Assembly: GCF_902832845.1 (NCBI RefSeq)
Contig: NZ_CADFDB010000001.1
Coordinates: 1,240,001-1,304,000 of the forward strand
Origin: Burkholderia metallica
GTDB lineage: Bacteria > Pseudomonadota > Gammaproteobacteria > Burkholderiales > Burkholderiaceae
Reading direction: 5' to 3'
DNA: 64,000 bases
The notes beneath the pieces are model-generated. The model made no database searches and was not told the origin of the DNA. It saw only the letters and a list, made by a program, of their open reading frames with translations. The stretch's first letter is position 1. Each line of letters opens with the position of its first letter. Both the position numbers and the translations under genes were made by a program. Shown piece after piece: positions 36,352 to 46,557 of the stretch.

Positions 36352-37415
36352 TGCTGCTGCTGAACCCCGGCCCGGTCACGCTCACCGAACGCGTGCGCCG
36401 CAGCCTGCTGCAACCCGATCTGTGCCATCGCGAAAGCGAGTTCTTCGACCTGCAGGACGAGGCGCGCCAGCGTCTCGTCGCCGCGTACGAGCTCGATCCG
36501 GCGGAGTGGACGGCCGTGCTGATGACGGGCTCGGGCACGGCCGCCGTCGAAAGCATGATCGCGGCGCTCGTGCCGCAGGACGGCAAGCTGCTCGTGATCG
36601 AAAACGGCGTGTACGGCGAGCGGATCACGCAGATCGCGACGCAGTACGGGATCGCGCACGACGTGCTGAAGCACGAGTGGATGCAGGCGCCGGATCTCGC
36701 GCAGATCGGCGCAAAGCTCGATGCGGGCGGGTACTCGCATGTCGCGGTGATTCATCACGAAACGACGACGGGCCGGCTGAACGATCTCGGTGCGATCGCC
36801 GACGTGTGCCGTTCGCGCGGCGTGAAGATGCTCGTGGATGGCGTCAGCAGCTTCGGCGCGGAAGCGATCGACTTCGCCGGCGGCGATATCGACGCGGTTG
36901 CGGCAACCGCGAACAAGTGCCTGCACGGTGTGCCGGGCGCGGCGTTCGTGATCGTGCGCCGTAGCGCGCTCGTGAAGGCGGCGAGCCGTACTTACTACCT
37001 CGACCTCGGCCGTCTCGCGAAGCTGCAGGATCAGCGGAATACGCCGTTCACGCCTTCCGTGCATGCGTATTACGCGCTCGTCGAGGCGCTGCGCGAGTTT
37101 GACGAAGCCGGTGGCTGGCGTGCGCGGCATGCGCATTACAAGGCGCTCGCCGATCAGGCGCAAGCCGGGCTGGCTGCGCGCGGGATGCCGCTGGTGTTGC
37201 CGGAAGGCGAATCGTCGGTCGTGCTGCGTGCGTACCGGTTGCCGCAAGGTGTGACGTACGAGACGTTGCACGACGGGTTGAAGGCGCGCGGCTTCGTGAT
37301 CTACGCGGGGCAAGGCGGGTTGTCGAAGGAGCTGTTCCGGATTTCGACGATGGGCGCGATTCAGGCCGCTGACGTCGATCGGTTGCTGGACGGGTTTACG
37401 GCGTTGACGCAGTAA
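36351..37415 (+). CDS. phnW: 2-aminoethylphosphonate--pyruvate transaminase
   Basis: The product has 354 residues from the ATG at 36351, preceded by GAAGGAG; an in-frame TTG one codon earlier is less likely. It is a class V aminotransferase. The PLP lysine is Lys189 in AATANKCLHGVPGAAF, and Asp163 in LVDGVSSFGAE supports the ring nitrogen. In degradative operons PhnW runs toward phosphonoacetaldehyde. Beside PEP mutase and Ppd it should run in reverse and make 2-aminoethylphosphonate. It is the last gene and is followed by a clear terminator. Confidence 0.9.
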   Translation: MLLLNPGPVTLTERVRRSLLQPDLCHRESEFFDLQDEARQRLVAAYELDPAEWTAVLMTGSGTAAVESMIAALVPQDGKLLVIENGVYGERITQIATQYGIAHDVLKHEWMQAPDLAQIGAKLDAGGYSHVAVIHHETTTGRLNDLGAIADVCRSRGVKMLVDGVSSFGAEAIDFAGGDIDAVAATANKCLHGVPGAAFVIVRRSALVKAASRTYYLDLGRLAKLQDQRNTPFTPSVHAYYALVEALREFDEAGGWRARHAHYKALADQAQAGLAARGMPLVLPEGESSVVLRAYRLPQGVTYETLHDGLKARGFVIYAGQGGLSKELFRISTMGAIQAADVDRLLDGFTALTQ

Positions 37416-37436
37416 GCGTTGCCCGCTCCTTCATCT

Positions 37437-37462
37437 GAAAAGGCCCGCGAGGGCCTTTTCTC
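37437..37462 (+). terminator. Intrinsic terminator of the phosphonate operon
   Basis: AAAAGGCCC-GCGA-GGGCCTTTTC forms a compact stem with A and T tracts on both sides, 25 bases after the phnW stop. Confidence 0.85.
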
Positions 37463-37502
37463 ATCCCGAGAAATTTGATAAGGATTGCTTCCCGTCGCCA
37501 CC

Positions 37503-38321
37503 ATGAGAATCCTGCACGTCGCCCCGCTGCTGGCGCTCGCCACCGCCCCCGCCGCTCATGCAGCCGACAACCAGACTTGCGACGACGCAACCGTCGTCGC
37601 AGTCGCCCGCTGGGCCGGCATCACGAACGCGCGCGTCGCCGCACGCGACACGAACCGGCTCGTCGTCGCGTCAGCGTGCAAGGTCATGCCGAATGCGCCC
37701 GAAACGACGATCTCGGCCGTCGCGTTCGATTCGCTGCCGAAGAGCAAGAACCCGGACGAAAGCCACAAGTTGCAGGTCATCGCGCTCGTTGAGGGCGGCA
37801 AGGTCGTGGCGGCCGAAAAGTCGGTCGTCGAAGAGGATGCGGCGACGGAGATCGGCGAGAACAGCTATCGCATCGATACGGCGCGGTACCAACTGTCGCC
37901 CGACGTGCGTGCATTCGGCGTCGTGTTCACGAGCAGCGCGCGCGGGCCGAGTTGTCCCGATGCCGATGCCAGCGAGGAACTGACGCTGTGGGTACGCGAA
38001 AGCAACCGCATCCGTCCGGTATTTGGCACCAACCTCTATGGCTGGGTCAGCGTTGAAGGCGAAGCCTGCGGCCCTGGCGTGGGCGACGCGCGCAGCGAAG
38101 ACGCCCGCATGACGATCGCCGTCGAGAAAACATCGAGTCACGGCTTCGCCGATCTGTCGATCACGGCGCACATCACGCAGTCGCAGCGCAAAGACCGCGA
38201 ATACTCGGATACGGGAAAGCGCACGACGCGCACGATCGTCCACTACGACGGCAAGTCATATGGAATCGATATGTTCCGAAACTTCTGGTATTCGCCCGCC
38301 GCGATGAAGCGATTCAGGTAG
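37503..38321 (+). CDS. Periplasmic protein of unknown function
   Basis: The product has 272 residues starting MRILHVAPLLALATAPAAHA, a signal peptide cut after HAA or AHA near residue 20. The mature protein has two or more Cys (NQTCDDATV, SACKVMP, PSCPDAD, EACGPG) that could pair in the periplasm. Secondary-structure pattern is mostly beta. I do not recognise the family. It has its own gap after the phosphonate terminator and converges with the acyltransferase. Confidence 0.65.
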   Translation: MRILHVAPLLALATAPAAHAADNQTCDDATVVAVARWAGITNARVAARDTNRLVVASACKVMPNAPETTISAVAFDSLPKSKNPDESHKLQVIALVEGGKVVAAEKSVVEEDAATEIGENSYRIDTARYQLSPDVRAFGVVFTSSARGPSCPDADASEELTLWVRESNRIRPVFGTNLYGWVSVEGEACGPGVGDARSEDARMTIAVEKTSSHGFADLSITAHITQSQRKDREYSDTGKRTTRTIVHYDGKSYGIDMFRNFWYSPAAMKRFR

Positions 38322-38327
38322 GAACGC

Positions 38328-38349
38328 GGCGGGCAACTTCCTGCCCGCC
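38328..38349. terminator. Hairpin between convergent genes
   Basis: GGCGGGCA and TGCCCGCC pair perfectly around a 6-base loop in the 27-base gap between two convergent genes, touching the stop codon of the acyltransferase. There is no T-tract. Confidence 0.5.
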
Positions 38350-39500
38350 TACTCCGCCACCTTCGCTCCGATCGCGTCGCCCGACGCCGGCATCCGCAGC
38401 GCATCGTCGCGCACGCGCCGCGTCTCGCGCGCCGCAAACCGATCCTTCAGCCGCAGGAACGGTTTTTCAACGAGAAAATAACTGGCCGTCGCGGCCAGCA
38501 ACGCCCACACGATTCCAAGCGGGAACGCATGCGGAACCGGTAGATCCGGATTCGCAAACGGCTGCTGCCAAAGATAAAGGCTGAACGAGATCGTACCGAC
38601 GAACACGACAGGCCGCGTACGCAACCATCGCGCACACCAGAACTCGCGACGAAAATTCAGCACGACGATCACGATCGCGATCAGCGCGGCTTCGAGCGTC
38701 ACACCGTACGTCGCATTCCAGAATCCGCCGAGCCGATGTTCGGCAAGCGGCATGCCGATCAACACGACCGCGATGATCGCCGTCGCGATGCGCGTCTCGT
38801 TGCGCCACGAACGAATCCACGCTTCGAGCCGTTCGCGGTTGAGCGACGCGTAGCAGCCGATCAGGATCGGATCGACACCCGTGTGCAGCATCATCCCGAG
38901 CTGCCCGCGCAGCGCGGGCGCCACGCAATACGTGACGGCGCGCACGAGCGGCACGATCAGGATCAACGCAGCCAGCCAGCGCGTGCCGCCACGCCGCATC
39001 CCGTACACGAACAGCAGCGGCCAGAACCAGTAAAACTGCTCCTCGAGCGCAAGCGACCAGAAATGGCCGAGATACCACGCGCCGTCCGGATGCGGCGTGT
39101 TGTCGCCGGTCAGCCCGAACCACGCCGAGTAATTCCACAGATGCAGCGCCGCATACAGCCACTGGCGGCGGTCGACGTCGAACCCGCCGGCGCAGGCCAC
39201 GATCGCGACCGCCGCGAGATACACGTAGCAGGCCGGCCAGATCCGCAGCGCGCGGCGCACGTAGAACGACGTCAGCGCGATGCCGCCCGTGCACGCGAAC
39301 TCGGCGCGCAACACGGTGGTGATCAGGAAGCCGCTGAGGACGAAGAAGATCAGTACGCCGAGCCGGCCGTCGGCGAACAGCCGCAACGGCGCGTACCAGC
39401 CCGTGTAGCCGCCGGGCAGCACGTGCTCGGCGTGTCCGATCACGACCATCGCCACCGCGACGGCGCGCAACCCGGTCAACTGCGTGACGCGATGATTCAT
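38349..39500 (-). CDS. Membrane acyltransferase (acyltransferase 3/OafA family)
   Basis: The product has 383 residues starting MNHRVTQLTGLRAVAVAMVV, with about ten membrane segments. The early Arg of LTGLRAVA followed by the His of VVIGHAEH is the catalytic pattern of the family, and FFVLSGFLITTVL and WSLALEEQFYWFWPLL are its signatures. Members O-acylate surface sugars such as O-antigen, exopolysaccharide or peptidoglycan. No SGNH domain is attached. No glycan operon is adjacent, so the acceptor is unknown. Confidence 0.85.
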   Translation of the reverse strand: MNHRVTQLTGLRAVAVAMVVIGHAEHVLPGGYTGWYAPLRLFADGRLGVLIFFVLSGFLITTVLRAEFACTGGIALTSFYVRRALRIWPACYVYLAAVAIVACAGGFDVDRRQWLYAALHLWNYSAWFGLTGDNTPHPDGAWYLGHFWSLALEEQFYWFWPLLFVYGMRRGGTRWLAALILIVPLVRAVTYCVAPALRGQLGMMLHTGVDPILIGCYASLNRERLEAWIRSWRNETRIATAIIAVVLIGMPLAEHRLGGFWNATYGVTLEAALIAIVIVVLNFRREFWCARWLRTRPVVFVGTISFSLYLWQQPFANPDLPVPHAFPLGIVWALLAATASYFLVEKPFLRLKDRFAARETRRVRDDALRMPASGDAIGAKVAE

Positions 39501-39743
39501 CGGCTGGTTTCCGTTGGCACGGTGGAGGGGCGGCCAACCGGCGCCCCGCTTCGGCACGCCGATCCGCCGCCGGGATTTTGTATGAAAAATATCCGAATGA
39601 AATTGCTTCAAAAATCCCGATGCCGCGCGCGAAACGCGTGCCGCCCGTGCCGCCCGTGCCAACCGGTCCGCGGCGGCGCGCAACGCCAGCCGCTTGCTGC
39701 ATCGCCGCGACCCGCCGACCGCGGCAGGGTCGCGGCGCCGCCG

Positions 39744-39983
39744 TCACCGGTCGGCTTTCTTCTCCAGCAGCCGCACGTTCTGCTGCGCAACCTGCAGATC
39801 CTGCAGCCGGTCCACCAGCTCCGCGCAGCCCGTCTTGTCCATCTGGAACGACGTGCCGCACATCGGGCAGCGAACGTCGCTGCTGCCGAGAAAATCCGCC
39901 AGCGACAGCTTCACCCGCCCGCGCGCGCAGACCGGACACATGAAACCCGGTGCGTCGTTCAGCATCTTCTCGCTCGTCTTCAT
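39744..39983 (-). CDS. Small zinc-ribbon protein of the DUF2589 cassette
   Basis: The product has 79 residues. CPVC (residues 16-19) and CPMC (39-42) form a zinc-ribbon knuckle pair, and a C-terminal helix (ELVDRLQDLQVAQQNVRLLE) looks coiled-coil. The start overlaps the stop of the DUF2589 gene upstream by four bases, which ties it to that cassette as its last gene. The function is unknown. It may be an adaptor or a cassette-specific regulator. Confidence 0.7.
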   Translation of the reverse strand: MKTSEKMLNDAPGFMCPVCARGRVKLSLADFLGSSDVRCPMCGTSFQMDKTGCAELVDRLQDLQVAQQNVRLLEKKADR

Positions 39984-40621
39984 GACTCCCTCCTGGAGTG
40001 GTCGCCACCGTCGCCGGTGGCCTGGGTGCCGGCACCGCCGACCTGGGCATTCATGCCCAGCAGCGCCAGCAGGTTGCCGATGCCGGCCGGGATGCCGGCC
40101 TGCCCGACCTCGACCTTGGCGCCGATGTTCGCCTCGAGAAACGGCGACACGTCCTCGCGCGCACTGCCGCCTGCCTCGGGCCGGCCGCGCGCGAGCATCG
40201 CGCTCCAGCGGTACTGGCGCGGCGCGGCGTCGTCCGCATCGCCGGGCAGCAGCGGGATCGCACACGTCGTCTTCACGCGCTCGGCGAGCAGCAGGCGCAC
40301 GCCGAAATCGAAGGTCGCGGTCTTCACTTCGAGCAGCGGCAGCGGAATCAGCGACAGCACCGGAACCTGCACCCGGCGCCATTCGGTCCGGTACTTGTCG
40401 ATCACCTGTTCGTAGTAGAACGTGATCATCCGCAGATCACCGAAGTCGCTGTCGTCCGGCTCCCCCGGCGCGCAGCGGCGAGACGGATTCCGGACGAAGC
40501 CGAACTCGCGAACGTACTGGACGAACTGGCGCGCGGCCATGAAGTCGGCCTCGATCACGGCCTCGATCGGCGCGGCGAACAGGTACTGCAGATCGACAAC
40601 GGGGCTGATGGAATCGGTCAT
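39980..40621 (-). CDS. DUF2589-like protein (short form)
   Basis: The product has 213 residues. LFAAPIEAVIEADFMAARQF at residues 14-33 aligns with the N-terminal helix of the 435-residue DUF2589 protein upstream. The core strand motif VPVLSLIPLPLLEVKTATFD (86-105) matches it too. The C-terminal QAGIPAGIGNLLALLG (174-189) matches QAGVPAGLATVLNIL of the longer protein. The tail is Gly/Thr-rich. No membrane segment or signal peptide is seen, so it is probably cytosolic. Function unknown; the repeated architecture suggests it co-assembles with its paralogues. Confidence 0.72.
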   Translation of the reverse strand: MTDSISPVVDLQYLFAAPIEAVIEADFMAARQFVQYVREFGFVRNPSRRCAPGEPDDSDFGDLRMITFYYEQVIDKYRTEWRRVQVPVLSLIPLPLLEVKTATFDFGVRLLLAERVKTTCAIPLLPGDADDAAPRQYRWSAMLARGRPEAGGSAREDVSPFLEANIGAKVEVGQAGIPAGIGNLLALLGMNAQVGGAGTQATGDGGDHSRRES

Positions 40622-40625
40622 GGCA

Positions 40626-41486
40626 TCACTCCGTGACAACCAGTTCGTCGCGCTCGCGGCCGCCTTCGCCGACGAGCACCCACTTGTAGTTGCGCAGCTT
40701 CGCGCGCAGCGTCAGCGTCTGCACGAATTCGGCCGGAATGCCCTGCAGCGCGGCCGGGTCCAGCGTCACCGCGAGCGACGGCACGCGCGCGGCCTCCGCC
40801 TGGATGCCGCGCTGCCGCTCGGCGGCCGCCGCGATCAGGTCGTCCAGCGCCGCCCAGCTCCTGTCGAGCGCCGCCTCGAACGACGCGCGCCCCGCATCGG
40901 TGCGATCGTCCGCGTCGAACACGTCCGCGAGGCTGTCGTCGAGCGACGCGTGGAGCACGTCGAGCAAGCCGGCTCGCAGCGCGTCGAGCGACGGCGGCGT
41001 GCCGCGCATGACCTGTGTCAGCGCGTCGCCGAGCAGCGCGTGCAGGTTGCTGCCGAGCTCGCGCGCGACACGGGACGAACGCAATGCGTCGATCCGGTCG
41101 CGCAGCCGGTCGTCGCGCGCGCCGGCCGTCCCGCTCGCGCCGCGCACGGGGCCGAGTGCGCCGGCCAGATCCCGCAGCAGCAGCGCGCCGGCCTCCGTCG
41201 CCAGATCGGCGACGGCGACCCGCGACGGCAACGCATCGGCCGCCGGCGTGTCCGGATCGAGCCGCGCCGCCCGTTCGTCGCCGCCGGCGCTGTCCGCGCC
41301 CGGCGGCACCGCGAAGCGCAGCGTCACGTTCGCCTCGTCGAGCAGGCCGTTCGGCACCGGGAAATACTGGAGCAACGGATCCTCGCGATACTTCACCGCG
41401 AGGCGCTTCGAATACAGGTTCGCGTCGTGCTGCGCGCCCGCGAGACTGTCGAGGAACGCGGCGGCGATATCCCGCAGATTGGTCAT
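40626..41486 (-). CDS. DUF2589-cassette protein, third member
   Basis: The product has 286 residues starting MTNLRDIAAAFLDSLAGAQH. The first 60 residues keep the cassette pattern in diverged form: a helix with AxxDANLYSK, then LLQYFPVPNGLLDEANVTLR, which parallels the PxPxL...E...F strand motif of its neighbours. The rest is a long helical, Arg/Asp/Ala-rich region ending in a short strand-rich part (TLRAKLRNYKWVLVGEGG). It is four bases from the next gene. I know no function, and relation to DUF2589 is my inference from the shared motif and position. Confidence 0.6.
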   Translation of the reverse strand: MTNLRDIAAAFLDSLAGAQHDANLYSKRLAVKYREDPLLQYFPVPNGLLDEANVTLRFAVPPGADSAGGDERAARLDPDTPAADALPSRVAVADLATEAGALLLRDLAGALGPVRGASGTAGARDDRLRDRIDALRSSRVARELGSNLHALLGDALTQVMRGTPPSLDALRAGLLDVLHASLDDSLADVFDADDRTDAGRASFEAALDRSWAALDDLIAAAAERQRGIQAEAARVPSLAVTLDPAALQGIPAEFVQTLTLRAKLRNYKWVLVGEGGRERDELVVTE

Positions 41487-41547
41487 CGGTGTTCTCCTCT
41501 GACCCGCGCCGGCAGGCCGGCGCGGGCGGGTTGTCACAGCGGGCGGA

Positions 41548-42855
41548 TCAGGGCTTGGCCTGCAGCGTGAGGGTCGTGGACACGGTGACGCCGTCGATCG
41601 TCGCGCTGACGGTCACGACCGACTGGCTGCTGTCGTCGAGCGCCTTGCACTCGATCTCGACCTTGCCGGCGCCATCCGTCTTGGGCGGGACGCTCGTCAC
41701 GTCCTCGTTGTGCGCCTTGACCTCGAAGGCCTTGCCGCCGGCGTCGAACGCGAACTTCAGCGGGACCCCCGCCGCCGGCGTGCCGTCCGGTTTCCGCGCG
41801 GTCAGCACGTCCTTGCCCAACTGGTCCTTGGCGATCGAGAGCGTCGCCGGCTCGCTGCTGAGCGAAGGCGGCACCGGCGGCGGCAACCGGTGCAGGATGC
41901 GCACTGGCACGACGACCGACTTGGCGTCGGTCTTGCCGCTGTCCGGCGCGGGGATCGACGCGGACACCGTCAGGTCGATCGCCTGCTCGGGAACGTCGCC
42001 TTCGGCCCAGAACAGGACGGATAACGAACCGTCGCCGTCGGTCCTGAACGCCGTGACCTTGCCGGCCGAATCGAACGGGATGGACGAACCGAACGGCGCG
42101 CGGCTCATCCTGAACTTGTCCGCGAGCGCGGGATCGATCTGGAACACGACTTCCGTATTGCCGGCGAACAGCCCGCTCGAATTCTGCAGGCGCACCTGCA
42201 GCATCTGCTGCTGCGACGGATCGCCGGACATCACGGTGGACAGCGCCGGGCTCACCTGCATGTCGCCGTTGCGGCTCGCGCCGGTCGCGGCGCTCGACAG
42301 GATGTTGAGCACGGTCGCGAGCCCGGCCGGCACGCCGGCCTGCGACGCGTGCACGAACACGTCCTGCGTGTACTCGACCGAATAGCGCGAATCCTGCGTC
42401 GCCTTCGAATCCTTCTTGCTCGAGTAGCTGGCCTTCATCTGCGCCGACAGGCTGAACGGCCCCCAGCCGATCTTGCCCTGCGCCGACAGTTCGCCCGCGA
42501 TCGCCTCCGACTTCGACTCTTCCGACGTCGACGACGCGGCCGCGTTGATGTTCGCCTTGAACTGGATCGTCACTTCGTCGACCAGGATCAGCGGCACCGG
42601 CACGATCGTCAGCAGCGGCACGATCAGCTTCACCATCTGACCATCCTTCTGGTACAGGAAGGTGACGTTGACGGCCTGCTTCACGCCGTCGGTGTCGGTC
42701 GTGAGGCCGACCTTGTCGATGAATTCGTAGGTGGATTTCGCGGCCATCGCCTGCGCGGTGATCGCGGCCTGCAACGGGCCGCCGATCAGGGCGCTGTAGT
42801 CGATACCGTTCAACAGACTCCGGGCGGACTCGGCCGCCGAATTGTCAACTGGCAT
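41548..42855 (-). CDS. DUF2589 protein with C-terminal Ig-like domain
   Basis: The product has 435 residues with AGGAG before the ATG. Residues 20-190 are a DUF2589 domain: LIGGPLQAAITAQAMAAKST (23-42), LIVPLLTIVPVPLILVDEVT (77-96) and QAGVPAGLATVLNIL (172-186). Residues about 200-330 are beta-rich. The last 100 residues (TARKPDGTPAAGVPLKFAFD and later VVTVSATIDGVTVSTTLTL) look like a bacterial Ig-like (Big) domain. No signal peptide is visible, which is odd for an Ig-like protein. It is the first large gene of the cassette. Function unknown. Confidence 0.75.
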   Translation of the reverse strand: MPVDNSAAESARSLLNGIDYSALIGGPLQAAITAQAMAAKSTYEFIDKVGLTTDTDGVKQAVNVTFLYQKDGQMVKLIVPLLTIVPVPLILVDEVTIQFKANINAAASSTSEESKSEAIAGELSAQGKIGWGPFSLSAQMKASYSSKKDSKATQDSRYSVEYTQDVFVHASQAGVPAGLATVLNILSSAATGASRNGDMQVSPALSTVMSGDPSQQQMLQVRLQNSSGLFAGNTEVVFQIDPALADKFRMSRAPFGSSIPFDSAGKVTAFRTDGDGSLSVLFWAEGDVPEQAIDLTVSASIPAPDSGKTDAKSVVVPVRILHRLPPPVPPSLSSEPATLSIAKDQLGKDVLTARKPDGTPAAGVPLKFAFDAGGKAFEVKAHNEDVTSVPPKTDGAGKVEIECKALDDSSQSVVTVSATIDGVTVSTTLTLQAKP

Positions 42856-42965
42856 GATGGATCTCCTGTGATTTCGGTTCCGCGCGCGCCGCCGTGCTGT
42901 CCCGCCGGCGCGTGCGGTACGTCACGCGGCCGCCGCGCCCGAACGGGCGGCGGCCGGGCCGGCCG

Positions 42966-43328
42966 TTATGCGTGCGGCGGCGGACGCAGGCGGAAGCGCA
43001 TCCGGTTCTGGCTCAGTTCCGCATCCACGCTGTAGCGCCGCCAGATCGCAAAACCGGTCAGCAGCGCGAACGTGCTGACCGACGAGACCACCACGCCGCC
43101 GTAGATCGCGGCGTTCGACACGGGACGAAACGGCCACGTGAACAGCGCGGTATCGCCTTCCGCGAGATCCTCGGCGGCCCGCGGTTCGAGCAGCTTCGTC
43201 CACTCCTTGATCTGCTGCGGATCGAGGACGTCGACCAGGAACTCTCCGCCGAACTGATTGACGCGTTGCGCCATGGCAAGCTGCGTGGTGCGATCGTCCT
43301 TCCAGACAATCGTATTTTCGCCTTCCAT
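42966..43328 (-). CDS. One-span membrane protein of the DUF2589 cassette
   Basis: The product has 120 residues with a good AAGGAG ribosome site. The N-terminal 75 residues are soluble (MEGENTIVWKDDRTTQLAMA; FGGEFLVDVLDPQQIKEWTK). A single membrane segment, IYGGVVVSSVSTFALLTGFA, spans about 75-94 and is followed by a basic Arg-rich tail. It lies 110 bases upstream of the large DUF2589 gene in the same direction and may anchor that complex. Family not recognised. Confidence 0.62.
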   Translation of the reverse strand: MEGENTIVWKDDRTTQLAMAQRVNQFGGEFLVDVLDPQQIKEWTKLLEPRAAEDLAEGDTALFTWPFRPVSNAAIYGGVVVSSVSTFALLTGFAIWRRYSVDAELSQNRMRFRLRPPPHA

Positions 43329-43497
43329 TTTTCACTCCTTTTCATGATGAAAATCGGGTGAATTCGCCCTCGGAATATTGCGCATTCGCCCGCTGATGAG
43401 CGAATGCAATGCGATATCCGCCCGGCATTCAAATTGCGCCGAATACGAATACCCCTCAATACCTCCGATTGCGTAGCGAAAACGGCAATCGCCGGCA

Positions 43498-43909
43498 TCA
43501 CAATTCACGGCCGATTTTCACCAGACGGGCAAGTTCGTGAATGGACAGTTTGCGCATGATGTTTTCACGATGCTTGCTGACCGTGCGCGGGCTGACGTCG
43601 AGCAATCTTGCGATTTCCTTGCTCGCGAACCCGGCGCCGATCAGGCGCAGCACATCCCGCTCACGCGGCCCGAGCGCGGCGATCTTCGCAACGAGAGAGG
43701 TCGTCCGCGAGCGGCGGCGCGTGTTCGACCGCGTAGGCCACCAGCTGCGCGGTGCCGCTCAGGCCGAGCTTGCGCACGATGTTCGCGCGGTGCTTGCGCA
43801 CCGTCATCGGCGCGGCCCCCAATGCCGCGGCAATCTCCGTACAGCGCATCCCCCGCGCGATCAACGACACGATCTCGCGCTCTTTCCTCGTCAGAGAATC
43901 GCTTTCCAT
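43498..43909 (-). pseudogene. LuxR-type regulator with two HTH domains, split by a frameshift
   Basis: The first frame (43661-43909) gives 82 residues with a complete LuxR HTH: LTRKEREIVSLIARGMRCTE followed by IAAALGAAPMTVRKHRANI. A second LuxR HTH, LGPRERDVLRLIGAGFASKE then IARLLDVSPRTVSKHRENI, follows in another frame and stops at 43498-43500. The switch occurs near the short CT repeat at 43693-43699 (AG on the plus strand). One extra repeat unit would join the two frames. This may be a true frameshift mutation, phase variation or a sequencing error. The gene precedes the DUF2589 cassette and probably regulates it. Confidence 0.65.
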
Positions 43910-43972
43910 TCACAATCCCCGGAATTATTTTGATTTCTCATTGATTCGCGACGCATGGCCAGCGTCATGACG

Positions 43973-44005
43973 CGCATTTCACGCGTGGCACACGCATGAA
44001 ATGCG
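43973..44005. promoter_or_regulatory. Large dyad upstream of the LuxR-type gene
   Basis: A 33-base cruciform has arms CGCATTTCACGCGTG and CACGCATGAAATGCG (one mismatch) around a GCA loop. It lies 64-96 bases upstream of the LuxR-type start and about 200 bases upstream of the aminopeptidase. There is no T-tract, so it looks like an operator or a structured leader rather than a terminator. Confidence 0.5.
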
Positions 44006-44017
44006 ACGACATATTGA

Positions 44018-45930
<1,913 letters not shown>

Positions 45931-46106
45931 GAACGGGACGAACTGCAGCAGTGACGTGATACGCGATCATGCGAATCGTCGTATAGCGGCGGGATGCGGG
46001 AATGGCAGTGCCGGTCGTGAGCGTGAGGCAGCGTCGAAGAGCCGGTCGGACCGAAAGCATACTCCTCGATCCGGTCAGCCGCGCCGCCCGTGTGCCACAT
46101 ATGTCG

Positions 46107-46379
46107 TCACAGAGGCGCTTCGACGATCGCCTTGCCGCTGATCGCCCGCTCGACGAGTTGCTCGTCGCCGACCTTGCGGATCGCATCGTCGAGCAGCCCT
46201 TCCGGCGCTTCGGTCGCGACCTTCAGCAGGCCCGACAGGCCGCGCGCGTCGAGCACCACCAGCGTCTCCATCGAATCCGCGCGGCTCACGAGCACACGGC
46301 GCCACGCCGGCCCCGCGCCGAAGCTCGCGCAGAGCGGAATCGTCTCGCTGCCGAGTGTGTAGTCGAAGGTCTTGATCAT
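46107..46379 (-). CDS. Small hypothetical protein
   Basis: The product has 90 residues starting MIKTFDYTLGSETIPLCASF. The pattern alternates short strands and helices (VLVSRADSMETLVVLDARGL, ATEAPEGLLDDAIRKVGDEQ). No signal peptide or membrane segment is present. The family is not recognised. It sits about 180 bases downstream of the transglutaminase gene in the same direction but is probably independent. Confidence 0.5.
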   Translation of the reverse strand: MIKTFDYTLGSETIPLCASFGAGPAWRRVLVSRADSMETLVVLDARGLSGLLKVATEAPEGLLDDAIRKVGDEQLVERAISGKAIVEAPL

Positions 46380-46557
46380 GATCCGCCGCCGTTGCAAGGG
46401 AATGGCGATGCGCGACAGTGCGGCGCCGTGACGCCGACGCACCCGCGCGTGCCACCGGCGCCCCGGATCGAGCCCGATCCGTTCGCCGGCATGACCATGC
46501 TAGGCGTGCAGTATTAACGAAGACTTAAACGGCATGCGCGTCGGTACGCGGCATGCG

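Noticed and set aside
36351-37415. Phosphonate degradation (PhnW/PhnX) operon
   Set aside because: No phosphonatase or phosphonoacetaldehyde dehydrogenase is present, while PEP mutase and phosphonopyruvate decarboxylase are, so the direction is synthesis.
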